A stretch of 64,000 nucleotides of DNA, from NCBI RefSeq assembly GCF_904849725.1, contig NC_058521.1:348748138-348812137 (forward strand), given 5' to 3'. The stretch's first letter is position 1, and every line of letters begins with the position of its first letter. The notes under the pieces are model-generated. The model made no database searches and had not been told where the DNA came from. It saw only the letters and a program-made list of their open reading frames with translations. This document shows positions 48,381-60,153 of this stretch, piece by piece. Made by a program: the position numbers and the translations under genes. This stretch comes from Hordeum vulgare subsp. vulgare. Lineage: Eukaryota > Streptophyta > Magnoliopsida > Poales > Poaceae.

Positions 48381-51300
48381 CGCCTGTCGCTCCTCGAGCC
48401 CTACGAGGCGGAACCAGAAGAGAAGAATAACAAGGGCAAGGAGACGAAGCGCAAGGCTCTGGCGGTGCTCGTAGCCGACCCTGGGGAAAAGCACGACCGA
48501 GAGGGAGAGCGTTCGTCAGGAGGGGGGCCAACAAGAATATTCCATGGCACCAGCGGCCATGATACCTCCGAGTGACACGAGCTCCGACTGGTCCGTGCCG
48601 AGCACTTTGGCTGGTGCCCCGCGCGTGGTGGTTGTCGTAGCTCGCCCTCATGAGGCTGGGCTACCTCCACCACCCAGAAGGAGGCATGAAGACAGGAAGA
48701 ATGATGGGGCTGGGGGCTTCCATGAGGTCGGGGCGGTGGCCTCCATCCTGGGCGGCGCGCAGACCACAGACTCGAACCGCTCCTTCAAGCAGTTCGCTCG
48801 GGAGGTGAATGCCGCTCTCCCAAAAAGTGAAACGATGTGCCCCCTTAACTGGTCCCAGACCACCATCATCTTCGACCCAAGTGATCATCTTAGGTGCTCG
48901 TTCCTAGCCAGCAAGCTCCCCATGATGTGCACACCGACCATCAGCAATGTCCTCGTCACCAAGACCCTTATCGACAATAGAGCGGGGCTCAACGTCCTCT
49001 CGGTCGAGACCTAAGAGACATTCCAGCTGTTGTACGTACACCTCATGCCGACCAAGCCCTTCTCAGGAGTCATGAAAGGGTCCAGCATGCCCATCGGGCA
49101 GGTGTTTCTGCCAGTGAACTTCGGCGAGCGCAAGAACTACCACACTGAGATCATCGTCTTCAACGTCACGCACATCCACCTGCCGTACAACGCGAGCCTT
49201 GGGTACTCGGTTCTCGCCAAGTTCATAGCAGTGACCCAGCATGTCTACAATGTCCTAAAGATGCCATGGAGTGGGGGCGTCATCACCATCGACTGTCACT
49301 CCTCGGGCCCTAGGTGGCGGAACCAGAAGAGAAGAAGACCAAGGCCAAGGAGACGAAGCGGAAGGCTCCGGCGGTGCTCTGTGTGGAGCCTGAGGCGAAG
49401 CACGGCCGAGGGGGAGAGCCTTCGTCAGTAGGGGGCCAACGTGCATCTTCCACGGCACGAGCGGCCATGATACCTCCAAGTGACACGAGCTCCGACTGGT
49501 TCGTGCCGAGCACTTCGGCAGGCACCCCGGACGGGGAGACAGTGGCCCCGCGCGTGGCGGTTGTCATAGTGGAGGCCGCTCGGATGATCGGGAGCCGCGT
49601 CAGGGGTGGCATGAACATCCTCTTGAAGAGCGTTGGCGCGACTAGCCTCAGGAGGACCACTCGCGCGACCAGGCTCGGGATGACCGCTGGCGCAATGACC
49701 TTCAGGATTGGGAACGACGCGGCGAGCGTCGTGAGGCTCGCCCTCATGAGGCTAGGGTACCTCCCCCACCCAGAAGGATGTATGAAGACAGGAAGAATGA
49801 TGGGGCTAGGGGCTTCCATGAGGTCAGGGCAGTGGCCTCCATTCTGGGCGGCGCACAGTCCCCGGCCTCGAACCGCGCCTTGAAGCAGTTCGCTTGGGAG
49901 GTGAATGCCGCTCTCCCGAAAACTGAAACGATGTGCCCCCTTAACTGGTCCCAAACCACCATCACCTTCGACCCAAGTGATCATCTCAGGTGCTCGTTCA
50001 TGGCCAACTAGCTCCCCATGATGTGCACCCCTACCATAAGCAATGTACTCATCACCAAGACCCTTATCGACAGTGCAGCGGGGCTTAACGTCCTCTAAGT
50101 CGAGACCTTCGAGACACTCCAGCTACCGTACGAACAGCTCATGCCGACCAAGCCCTTCTCATGAGTCACGAAAGGGTCCACCATGCCCATCGGGAAGGTG
50201 CATCTGCCAGTCAACTTCAGCGAGCGCAAGAGATACCACACAGAGATCATCGTCTTCGACATCGTGCACATCCACCTGCCATACAACGCGATCCTTGGGT
50301 ACTCGGTTCTCGCCAAGTTCATGGGAGTGAACCACCATTGCTACAATGTCGTAAAGATGCCACGGAGTGGCGGCGTCATCACCATCGCCTGTCGCTCCTC
50401 GGGCTCTAGGCGGCGGAACCAGAAGAGAAGAAGACCAAGGCCAAGGAGACGAAGCGCAAGGCTTCGGCGGTGCTCGTAGCCGAGCCTGAGGTGAAGCACG
50501 GCCGAGGGGGAGAGCGTTCGTCGGGAGGGGGGCCAACGTCCATCTTCCACGGCACCAGCGGCCATGATACCTCCGAGTGACACGAGCTCTGATTGGTCCA
50601 TGCCGAGCACTTCGGCAGGCGCCTCAGACGGGGAGACTGAGGCCCCTCGCGCGGCGGTTGTCGTAGTGGAGGCCGCTGGGATGATCGGGAGCCGCGTCAG
50701 GGGTGGCATGAATAGCCTCATGAAGACCGTTGGCGCGACCAGCCTTAGGGGGACCACTCGCGCGACCAGGCTCGGGACGACCACTGGCGCGATGACCTTC
50801 AGGATTGGGAACGACGAGGCCAGCAACGTGAGGCTCGCCCTCCTGAGGCTGGGCAACATCCGCCACCCAGAAGGAGGGATGAAGACAGGAAGAATGATGG
50901 GGCTGGGGGATTCCATGAGGTCACGGTGGTGGCCTCCATCCTGGGCGGCGCCCAGACCCCGGCCTCGAACCGCGCCTTGAAGAAGTTCACCCGGGAGGTG
51001 AATGTCTCTCTCCTGAAGCTTGAAACGACGCGCCCCCTTAACTGGTCCCAGACCACCATCACCTTCGACCCAGGTGATCATCTCAGGTGCTCGTTCATGG
51101 CCAACAAGCTCCCCATGATGTGCATCCCAACCATCAAGAATATGCTCGTCACTAAGACCCTTATCGATAGTGGAGCGGGGCTCAACGTCCTCTCGGTCTA
51201 TACCTTCGAGACACTCCAGCTGCCGTATGAATAGCTCATGCCGACCAAGCCCTTCTCAGGAGTCACGAAAGGGTCCACCATGCCCATCGGGCAGGTGCGT

Positions 51301-51482
51301 CTGCCAGTCAATTTTGGCGAGCGCAAGAACTACCACACTGAGATCATCGTCTTCAACGTCGCGCACATCCACCTACCCTAGAACGCGATCCTTGGGTACT
51401 CGGTTCTCGCCAAGTTCATGGCAGTGACCCACCATGGCTACAATGTTCTAAAGATGCCAGGGAGTGGCGGCGTCATCACCAT
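48381..51482 (+). repeat. Three tandem copies of the gag-tail/protease segment
   Basis: Units are 48381-49290 (910 bp), 49291-50385 (1095 bp) and 50386-51482 (1097 bp). Each opens with CTGTCGCTCCTCG or a close variant, then GCGGAACCAGAAGAGAAGAA, and closes with GGCGTCATCACCATC. Unit 1 lacks about 190 bp found in the others. Each has a retropepsin-like stretch near its middle: LIDNRAGLNVLS in unit 1, LIDSAAGLNVL in unit 2, LIDSGAGLNVLS in unit 3. Stops differ between units, so most damage came after the copying. Confidence 0.85.
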
Positions 51483-52080
51483 CGCCTGTGACGAGAAGGA
51501 TGCCATCTGTACACTCGAGCACGCCTACCGCGCGGCGGCGGCATAGCGCTCGGACGACAAAGAAGACGAGCCACCTTGCGAAGACGCACCCAAGAAGAAC
51601 AAGCAGCTCCTCCCCACGGAGCGCCCTCGGGTCACTCGGAGCCGGGGGACGGGGCCATGCCTCCCATCGCATAGGAATGCACACTCGGCGCCCCCTTGGG
51701 TCAGGTCTGGGGGCTCAAACCGGGGAGGTTCCCGACCTGACCAGTGAGGCGAGGGTGGCGCTCAAGCACAACCTGATGGCGCACTATGGCGCGTGTCCAC
51801 CCAGCTCCCATGAGTCGGTCATCAGAGCAATCCAAGAACTTCGAGAGGCCAAGGCCGTGCGAGGTGGGGACTGCTCTGCATCACCAATCGAAGTGGCCAT
51901 CGTCGGCACGGTCGATCGGCCCCGCATGTGCATCAACGCGCTCGCAATCGACAGAGCCGTGGCTTAAGGCCCCTTTTGGCCCACGCGAACTGACCATCGG
52001 TGGGTGTGCCCGGGAGCCAGCACCCTCATGCCCTTCGGGCTGGGGAACGCAGCTGCTACATACCAACGGCTCGAGCAGGC
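51483..52080 (+). pseudogene. Element E end of protease region and scrap of reverse transcriptase
   Basis: The protease region ends DEKDAICTLEHAYRAA and meets a stop. At 52028-52072 the translation is MPFGLGNAAATYQRL, the RT segment that precedes the catalytic YxDD in gypsy elements. The catalytic motif itself is absent: the next bases turn acidic and unrelated. A weak upstream RT segment around RPRMCI lies near 51920. A large deletion must have removed most of pol. Confidence 0.65.
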
Positions 52081-52632
52081 CATGCTCATGCCTTGCATGT
52101 TGGGGCGTGATGAGGAAGAGGAGGAGATGCTCGGGCCAAGCGAAGGTCCTAAGCCTCGGGAGACGACGGACCCGTGAGGGTTGCGACCGTGGAAGCAGGA
52201 TATCGGGCGACGACGGCACCCTCGGCCCTTCAGCGGCATGGTCGCCACGTGACTTTTTGTTGGGTGATGCGAGGTAGCTTTTTGGCTCACTCGGTCCGAG
52301 GGCGCCCACAAGGCCATGTGGCCTCCAGAAGTCCAGGGCACTCCCAAGCCGCCACTTTCATTTACGCATCCTTTAGTTGTTTCTGTCGCACCCACTTCGA
52401 ACCCTGACTTTCTTTCTTGCTTGCATCTTTGGGAGGTCGGCCCCCCGCTTGGGGGCTCTGGACGAAGCTTATCCTTGCAGGCCTCCTGAGGCAGCACACA
52501 CCCTCCCTCACTCCCGAAGAAGAAGCCAACAGGGTTTACCAATGACCCAAAAGGAATCAGGCGCCTATGCCTCGGGGGTAGGGACACTCGCAAGGCCAAA
52601 GCATCCTCGCGACCTCCCAAATACACCCCCCG
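52081..52632 (+). other. Element E post-pol sequence, no supported gene
   Basis: GC-rich. Short frames only, none recognised. Confidence 0.5.
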
Positions 52633-53475
52633 TGACACTCTCACGTAATAACAAGTTGCGGTTGTATACGCCCGAGGCTCCCAGAGGACGCGGAGGGGTC
52701 CCACCCACGGCTAGTGGCAGCCCTACGCTCCGTGCCGGGGAGAAGACCATGACACTCTCACGTAATAACGAGCTGCGGCTGTATACGCTCGCCCCCCCCC
52801 CCCCCCGAGGACGTGGAGGGGTCCCTCCCACGCCTAGTGGCAGCCCTACGCGCCACCCTGGGGAGAAGACAGATGCAATCAACTCAGTCTGCCAATAACT
52901 ATGCCCGCAGCTGGCAAGGAAATCAACATAGTCCACCAATGACTATGCCCGCAGCTGGCCAGGAAGTCAACCCAATCCACCTACGACTATGCCCACGCTT
53001 AGTGCCGGGGAAGGATAACTGGAGGTACGAAGCCGCTCGTACGTCCAGGGGGACCCCTGAGCATCTCGACTCACGGCCTAACTGCCCCTGTAGCCCCTTC
53101 CCTCTTGGGTCGTCCTCAATCCGGTCGGTTCAACGACGATGGAGGTATGCGCGGGATGGGTCCTGCTGACGCAGAGTCTAGTGCACTTAACAAGCCACTT
53201 AAAATCTCTTAGGGAGAACACTAGAATCACTCGTACGTCAAGGGCGACTCCTGAGCATCGCGACTCAGGAGCCTGAACTGCGCTCGTAGCCCCTTAACTC
53301 TTGGGCCTCCCAGGCGGTCCAACGGTGGCGGAGGTACATGCGAGGTGGGCCCTGCAGACGCAGTGTGCTGAAGGAGTTCGGGAGTCCCAATTTGTCAGTT
53401 TCTTAGGAGGGACATTGAAGTCGCTTGTACGTGAAGGGGGACATTGAAGTCGCTTGTACGTCAAGGGGGACGCCG
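52633..53475 (+). repeat. Cluster of minisatellites in element E
   Basis: Four kinds: a 117-bp unit twice (52633-52749, 52750-52866, the second with a run of 14 C); a 44-bp unit about 2.7 times (52885-53005, core ACTATGCCCGCAGCTGG); a unit of about 195 bp twice, diverged (53028-53222, 53223-53400, core CTCGTACGTC); and a 29-bp exact-type duplication (53411-53439, 53440-53468). None is coding. Confidence 0.78.
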
Positions 53476-53559
53476 AGGGTTCCGGTCCGGTAGAGGTGTC
53501 ATCTGGCGACACCTCGGGTGAGGGCGATTCGTAGAAGACTGTCGACGACTGCCCAGCGA

Positions 53560-54433
53560 GTGCGCCTCTCCCGTCACAGTCCGTCCTTATGCGCGAGCTT
53601 GCAGCTGATGATGTCGTTGGTGATGTCTCCGTGGGGGTCCCCTCGTGCCCGGGGACCCGCGTCGACCCCGCGCGCTATGGGGTCTGCATTCGTGCCCTCC
53701 CCCCAGAAGTGTGAGGCAAGGTCATCCTTGAGGCATCCCGCCTTCGCTGGTGAGGAAGCTGAGGCACCGGGTTCGCCCCCCTCCGTGGGGGGTCCTGTTG
53801 CTCCCACCGGTGCGGGGGCGGTGAAGAGGAAGAGGTGGATCGACCCCAAAGAGTGAGTCATTTGTCTTGGCATGCTATGCGCTTTTGAAGCCCTCGCTCA
53901 GCTGATTCCCTATTTTGCCTGATGTCTAGGGACATCATCTTGCCGAGGGAGAAGAGGAAGAAGACGGGCTTAAAGCCAAAGGTGACTCCTGACGCACTGC
54001 CGGCTCTCCCCAACACATCGCCACCGGCCGATGGAGAGGGGAGGCTCGCAGGGCGACCTTCCAGGCCTTGATCATTGCACCCTCCGAGCCCCCGAAGCGC
54101 CCTGAGGCGGTCGTGGTGTCGCCGCCGCCCGAGGTGCAGGCTCCGGGAGGGCTTAGCCTGCTGATGCGCCATTGCTTGCGACCTCCACGCACCCTTCGGA
54201 GCCTCATATTCCTCATGATCCTGCCTCCCCGACGGCACCGCCCGCGACGCCATTAGATGCTCTTCGGGAGGATGTTCAGAGGACCTTGGTATTCACCCAG
54301 GGTGTCCTAAACGCGGCCTTCACTACCGCTGGGCAAGGTTGCGGTCGAGATGGGGAATGGAGAGAGGGAAGCCAAGGCCGACCGCGCTGCACGTAAGGAT
54401 GGGCTGAATGAAGCCAAGGCGCCTGCCAAACGC
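53560..54433 (+). pseudogene. Upstream part of element E extra ORF, decayed
   Basis: GC-rich stretches rich in Pro, Ala and Arg lead towards the coiled-coil part. Frames are broken and no domain is recognised. Assigned by position only. Confidence 0.4.
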
Positions 54434-55180
54434 TAGGAAGAGGTGTAGGCCCGCCTGCACACCCTCCAAGGGGAACAAGCCAAGCTAGCCGAGTAGCACC
54501 ACCTGTAGGAGGAGGGACTCGAGGCCCGCAAGGCCAAGCTCGCCGCCCGGTAGGAGAGGCTGTCCCAGGAGGCGAACCTCCTGAGCATGAAGCAGGCGCG
54601 CTTGGAAGAGCGGGAGAAGTTTGCCACCTCGAGGAAGGTCCTTCTTGATGCCCAAGGGGAAGCCCTCACCGCGGCCCTTAGGGAGAAGGCCACGGAGCTG
54701 GCCCGCTTACCTGACGTTGAGCTCAAGCTTCGCACGGTGCTCCGCTCCCTCTGTCGGGGTGGGTTCAACAAGCCTCTGGTCACTCTAGAGGGCAGCTTTG
54801 CTGCGCTCGCGATGGAGCTCGCCATGGTGCTGGAGAACGCCATCGTGCAGGTGGACAAGATCTTGGACATTGAGTGTCGCGACCTCTTCTTCGCGGCCGC
54901 GACACTCGTCTTTAGGTACCTGCATCTTCGCGAGCCGGGACTTTACCTCAGCTCCGTGATCCTGCGGGTCCCTTTCGAGGCCCACGACCGCGCCACGGAG
55001 GTGGTGAAGGGCCCCATGGAGGCGGTGTAGGGCCACGTGGAGGCGTTGGTGCAGAGGTTCGCCCGTCTTGCAGCTCCTTTGTCTCCAAATGCTGCTGAAG
55101 CCGATGACGGGGAAGATGACACATCTCATGTCGACGATCATCCCCTTGCAGAGGGGGCGACCGGCGGCGGATCCTCCTGA
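54434..55180 (+). pseudogene. Element E extra ORF, coiled-coil and C-terminal part (sense strand)
   Basis: One frame from 54434 to a TGA at 55178-55180, interrupted only by TAG codons (54434, 54446, 54494, 54506, 54551 and 55028). The N-terminal part is a Glu/Lys/Arg/Ala-rich coiled coil. The C-terminal part (LAMELAMVLENAIVQVDKIL, then FEAHDRATEVV) resembles the end of plant putative gypsy-type transposon proteins. It lies in the sense orientation, after where pol would be. The protein's role is unknown. Confidence 0.7.
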
Positions 55181-55345
55181 TTTCTTCTCCGTGTGTTTTC
55201 CCTGCAATGCACATCGTGCCTCATGGAGGCGTCAAACTCATTTGTGTTTTCCTCAACTTGTCATGGCTTGTAATAACTGAATGCCAAAATGTTTTCGTCG
55301 CCTCGTTCATGTCATGTTTGTTGTGTTACTCTGCGTCGGCAGGGC
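55181..55345 (+). other. Element E 3' non-coding sequence
   Basis: Follows the extra ORF and ends at the start of element D. Nothing else recognised. Confidence 0.5.
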
Positions 55346-56625
55346 TGTCACACCCTGTTTCTACTACCACTCCTCTGTAATGCAAAAATCTGAGCTTGCT
55401 AAAACTTTTTCAAAACTAATGTTGTGTGTGCCATGATTGTCATTGTATGCTTGTGTGTTTGATCATGTGATGATAAAAACCCTATTTCACGATATTAATT
55501 TATTTCCAAAAACCTTTACTTGTTTCTGATCAAGGTAAACCCCTCCTTTGAGTTGGTGATCTGATTTTTACGTATTTTTATATTCCAAAACCACAAAAAT
55601 AGTTATTTTGATAATTATTTTCCTAATTAAATTGCATGTCCATTTCTGAGGCAAGAATTGGTATTCCCACTTGGGAAATACTTTTCTGCCTTAGAAAAAT
55701 CTGATTAAAATTGGAGATGATCAGAAGAACATATATTTTCCATACATAAGATTTTAAACCCCTATTTATATTATAATTATTTGAATAAAACCTTGGAAGC
55801 CATTTCTGTCTGTTTTGACCTTTTGAAATATTTCCAAAGGAAATATTCTCAATAAAATCCTAGAAACTTCCAGTAGTATCCCTAAGCCATATTTGGTGTC
55901 CACATAAAGTTTCACCTTGATGCAAGGTAATTAAGGGCCCAAATAACCCCAAAACCCCTTCTGTCCAGATTGAAGTTAGAGCAACTCTACAAAGAAAAGT
56001 TTATTCAATGATGCTAAAACTTTGCAGGAGTACCTAATACCTCAAATGAGGGCTTCACACCAAAAATGGGATTTGTGGGACTTAGTTTACCCACACTCTC
56101 TTTGGAAGAGACAAATCTGGTCAAATTGAAGTGTTTTCAAGTTAACAAAGCTAAACTTGTCCAATAGAGCTCAAACTTGGTGGAGCCCCATGTTGTAGCA
56201 CCAAACCCAAACCTGTTAAGTTGCAACACCAGTGGTGGGGTGCAACCCCCTCAAACCACTGTCGAGCACCTTTTGACATATAGGGAAAAGCTACCTTAGC
56301 CACAGCTAAACCCAACCCCTTTCCTCCAAGTTCGTAGATTAAGTGGCGAGTATCCATATCTAACCCCAGTCAACTGGCCCCTCACTAGTTCAAAGTGGAA
56401 AGGCCAAAACCTCCAAGTTAGGATTCAGCTCAAGGCTGACGGCACTAGTAATTCTTGTCTCCCTTGACCAGTCGAAGCTCCCACGAGACCCAAATGGCTA
56501 GCCACACTCCCAGCCAGTGCCAGGACGTGCTAGACACGTCCAAAGTGCCCCAGAGCACACCAACATGTCGTGGCATGCCAAAACTACGCACTGGGCGTGC
56601 TACAGGAAGCCACCAAGGTGGGGGC
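55346..56625 (+). repeat. Element D: LTR-like sequence, first part
   Basis: It starts TGTCACACCCTG, a common gypsy LTR opening, is AT-rich and non-coding, and stops where element C inserts. The continuation after C has a TATA box. The family is not identified. Confidence 0.55.
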
Positions 56626-58180
56626 TGATACGTCTCCAACGTATCTATAATTTTTGATGGTTTCATGCTATTATCTTGTCAAACTTTGGATATCTTGCCT
56701 GCCTTTTATTTATTTTCAGGGACTAACTTATTAAATCAGTGCCAAGTGCCAGTTCCTGTTTTTTCCATGTTTTTGACCCATTTCAGAGGAGATTTTGAAA
56801 CGGAGTCCAAACGGAAGAAAATCCCCAAAAAGATTTTTTCTAGAACGGAAGTAGATCGGAGGACTTGGGAGCCAGGCCATAATTGCCCCAGGGGCCCCAC
56901 AAGCCCCCACCCCGCGGCCAGGGGGGCCGCGCCATCCAGGCTTGTGACCCCCCTGGAGGTCCCTTCACCTAGATCTTACGCCTATATATTCCCAAATATT
57001 CCCAAAAAAATCAAGAGACGATCGCAATTACTTTTCCGCCGCCGCAAGCTTCTGTCTCCGCAAGATCCCATCTGGGGCACATCCTGGTGCCCTGCCGGAG
57101 GGGGGATTCGGACATGGAGGGCTTCTTCATCAAGACCATGACCTCTCCCATGATGCGTGAGTAGTTCACCATAGACCTACGGGTCCATAGCTAGTAACTA
57201 GATGGCTTCTTCACTCTCTTGGATCTTCAATACAAAGTTCTCCATCATCTTCATGGAGATCTATCCGATGTAATCTTCTTTTGCGGTGTGTTTGTCAAGA
57301 TCCAATGAATTGTGGAGCTATGATCAGACTATCTATGAATCTTATTTTAGTTTCTTCTGATCTCTTTTATGCATGATTTCATATCCTTCTAATTCTCTTC
57401 GAGTTGTGGGTTTTGTTGGGCCAACTAGATCTATGATGCTTGCAATGAGAGAAGTGTTTGGTTTTGGGTTCATACCGTGTGGTGACCTCAACCACTGACA
57501 GAAGGGGTAGCGAGGCACGTATTGTGTTGTTTCCATCAAGGGTAAAAAGATGGGGTTTTCATCATTGGTTTGAGATTATCCCTCTACATCATGTCATCTT
57601 GCTTAAAGCGTTACTCTGTTCGTCATGAACTCAATACACTAGATGCATGTTGGATAGCGGTCGATGTGTGGAGTAATAGTAGTAGATGGAGAAAGTATCG
57701 GTCTACTTGTCTCGGACGTGATGCCTATATGCTAGATCATTGCCTTAGATATCGTCATGACTTTGCGCGGTTCTATCAATTGCTCGACAGGAATTTGTTC
57801 ACCCATCGTGATATTTGCTATTATGAGAGAAGCCTCTAGTGAACACTATGGCCCCCAGGGTCTACTCCACACCATATTTTCAGCCGTACACTTCTTACTT
57901 CGTTGCACTTTCCGCCTTCAGGTCTCACTTTGCAAACAATCTTTAGGGATTGACAACCCCTTTGAAGCGTTGGGTGCAAGCTTGTTTGTGTTTGCGCAGG
58001 TACTTTGGACATGACGAGGCCCTCCTTCTGGATCGACACCTTGGTTCTCAAACTGAGGGAAATACTTACTGTTCCTATGCTGCATAACCCTTTCCTCTTC
58101 AAGGGATAAACCGATGCAAACTAGAGAAGTAACAACAAGAATTCCTACGGGCGAGGGAAGGACTTTTGTTGCCGCAGCCA
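56626..58180 (+). repeat. Element C 5' LTR
   Basis: It starts TGATACGTCTCCAACG and ends GCCGCAGCCA. It holds an inverted repeat with 18-base arms at 56888-56905 and 56939-56956. Confidence 0.87.
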
Positions 58181-58190
58181 GAAGAATTTC

Positions 58191-58207
58191 TAGCGCTGTT
58201 GTCGGGG
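58191..58207 (+). other. Primer-binding site of C, decayed tRNA-Asp type
   Basis: TAGCGCTGTTGTCGGGG differs from TGGCGCCGTTGCCGGGG at three positions, all G-to-A or C-to-T. It is followed by a run of G. Confidence 0.75.
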
Positions 58208-58413
58208 GGGGGGGGGAAGATCAAGTCAAGAACTCATCCAAGTAGGTGTCACAAACTCTCATCTCTTGCATTTACTTTGGTTGCCAGTTGCCTCTCGTTT
58301 TCCTCTCCCCCACTTCACCAATTTGCCTTTTTCGTTCGCCTTTTCGTTTGCTTCTTCGTTCGCCCTTTTCTCTCGCTTGCTTTCTGCTCGTCTGTGTGGG
58401 ATAGTCTATCCTG

Positions 58414-59113
58414 ATGGCTATATGCACCACTTCGGGCGATACTCCCAAGAGCAAAGTTCTCAATTTCAAACAAATTGAGGGAGAAAACTTAAAGGACACT
58501 TGGTATAGGATTTGCAATGCTCAAAGTATTTCTACTCATAAGCAATCCACTACCGTCTTGCTTCGAAGATTTTATGTGGGTATTTCTCCTTGGAATAGGT
58601 ATATTCTTGACACCATCGTAGGTGGAAATTTCTTGGGTAGCCATACCGTTGATTCTTTCGGAGCTGTGATAAATTTGGTAGGCTCACCCCCACACATGGT
58701 TAATGGAACTACCTTAAATCTGGAACATGTGATGCGTAGGCTGGACGCAATTGAAAAAAGTCGCTACGATTGAACTCATTGAGAATTTGGATAAAAGGAT
58801 CCACAATCAAATTACTCAGTACGGATCCAAGGTGGGAATGGTTTTGAAATATTTAAAGGAGAAGGAACCCACAGCTAATGAAAAGGTAGGTCATGATTCC
58901 GCTAAGATTGGCAAACTAGAGGATGTTATAACCAACTTGGGTTCCGCTTTTGCCGTTGTGCAGAACACTCCAAATCTTGCCCACAATAAAATCACCAAGT
59001 CTGTCTTTGTTCCTAAAAGTAGTGGTGAATCATCTAGTAAGAAATATGAAAACCTCAAGATGATAAGTGATCAAGCTACTTATGGTTTGAGCACCAAAGA
59101 CAACGATACGTGA
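58414..59113 (+). pseudogene. Element C gag remnant (Athila-like)
   Basis: It opens at ATG 58414 (MAICTTSGD) and shows an Athila-type gag pattern: EGENLKDTWYRI, then STTVLLRRFYVGISPWNRYI and LDTIVGGNFLG, and LNLEHVMRRLDAIE. A frameshift near 58755 moves it to a second frame (to 59113) with a helical segment around VGMVLKYLKEKEP. No zinc knuckle follows and no pol. This remnant is the best evidence for the lineage of A, B and C. Confidence 0.8.
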
Positions 59114-59151
59114 TTCTATTGCTCCTATGATTAGCTAAGGGCGTTAAACAA

Positions 59152-59176
59152 TAGCGCTTGTTGGGAGGCAACCCAA
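59152..59176 (+). other. Conserved hairpin after the C gag remnant
   Basis: AGCGCTTGTTGGGAGGCAAC then CCAA: stem TTGGG/CCCAA with loop AGGCAA. It matches 1645-1668 in element A and lies about 40 bases after the gag stop. Confidence 0.68.
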
Positions 59177-59289
59177 TGAACTTATCTTTTTATTTCTGTT
59201 CTGTTGCGTCCACACTTTCATAATTCTGTTGTGCTTGTGTTTTTTTGTGTTTATTTTTGTGTTTGAGCCAAGAAAAACCTTTATGACTA

Positions 59290-59880
59290 GTCTTGGTAAT
59301 GGCTGTTTGATCCTCCTGGAAAAAGACGGAAACTTTTCGCTCACGAGATGATTTTTAGTTTTTATTGTGAAAGAGATTTTGAGTTTATTCTTTTTGCTGA
59401 TGATTGATATGCCTTTTCCCCATACCGTCGTAAATTTTCAGATTTTGTGAGGTAACAGAAGTATACGAAGTATACAGATTACTACAGACTGGTCTGTTTT
59501 TGACAGATTCTGTTTTTCTTGAGTTGGTTGCTTGTTTTGATGAAACTATGGTTAGTATCGGGGGGTACTAGACATGGAAAAGTGAGAATACAGTAGCCCA
59601 ACATCAATATAGGTAGAATTCAAGTTCTCTACAGTACAAAGAGAAGTGGTAGTTTGTTTTCTTGTGCTAATGTTATCACGAGTTTCTGTTTATGTTTTGT
59701 GTTGTGAAGTTTTCAAGTTGTGGGTGACTTTCTCATGGACAAAGACATAAGGAGTGGAAAGATCTCAAGATTGGCGATGCCCAAGCCATCCCAAGCCAAA
59801 TTCAAGGACACCAAAAAATCCTAAGCTTGGGGCTGCCCCGAGAAGGCATCACCTCTTTCGTCTTCAATCCATCGGTAACA
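59290..59880 (+). repeat. Single copy of the A-type internal module
   Basis: Same order of segments as the units at 646-3075 (ACGGAAACTTTT, CAGATTACTACAGACT, TTTTGACAGATTCTG, AAGCTTGGGGCTGCCCC, CATC..CTCTTTCGTCTTC). Confidence 0.72.
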
Positions 59881-60046
59881 TTACTTGGAGCTATATTTTT
59901 GTTCACCACATGATATGTGTTTTTCTTGGAGCGTCTTGTATCTTAGGAGTCTTTTATTTTTGTTGTGTCACAATCATCCTTGATGCACACCTTTTTGAGA
60001 GAGAGAGAGAGACATGCACTCATCGTTATTTTGCTAGAATGCTCAT

Positions 60047-60153
60047 AGTGCTTCACTTATATCTTTTGAGCTAGATACTTTTGCTCTAGTGCTTCACTTA
60101 TATCTTTTGAGCTAGATACTTTTGCTCTAGTGCTTCACTTATATCTTTAGAGC
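60047..60153 (+). repeat. 41-bp tandem repeat
   Basis: Two exact 41-bp units (60047-60087, 60088-60128) and a partial third, core AGTGCTTCACTTATATCTTT. Confidence 0.85.

Larger units (their letters stand above)
46228..55345 (+). mobile_element. Element E: Tat-lineage-like Ty3/gypsy element, rearranged
   Basis: LTR, primer-site-like sequence, gag, three copies of a gag-tail/protease segment, a scrap of RT, non-coding minisatellites and a coiled-coil extra ORF, all on the plus strand. Most of RT and all of RNase H and INT are missing. No 3' LTR is in the window because element D begins at 55346. It inserts into element B. The lineage is inferred from the extra ORF and the protease context. Confidence 0.75.

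Noticed and set aside
52633..53000. Regularly spaced repeats as a CRISPR array
   Set aside because: Units are directly adjacent or diverged with no unique spacers, and the genome is eukaryotic.
58166..58478. Short open frames before the C gag start
   Set aside because: They overlap the primer site and leader. One is hydrophobic by composition only and not conserved in element A.
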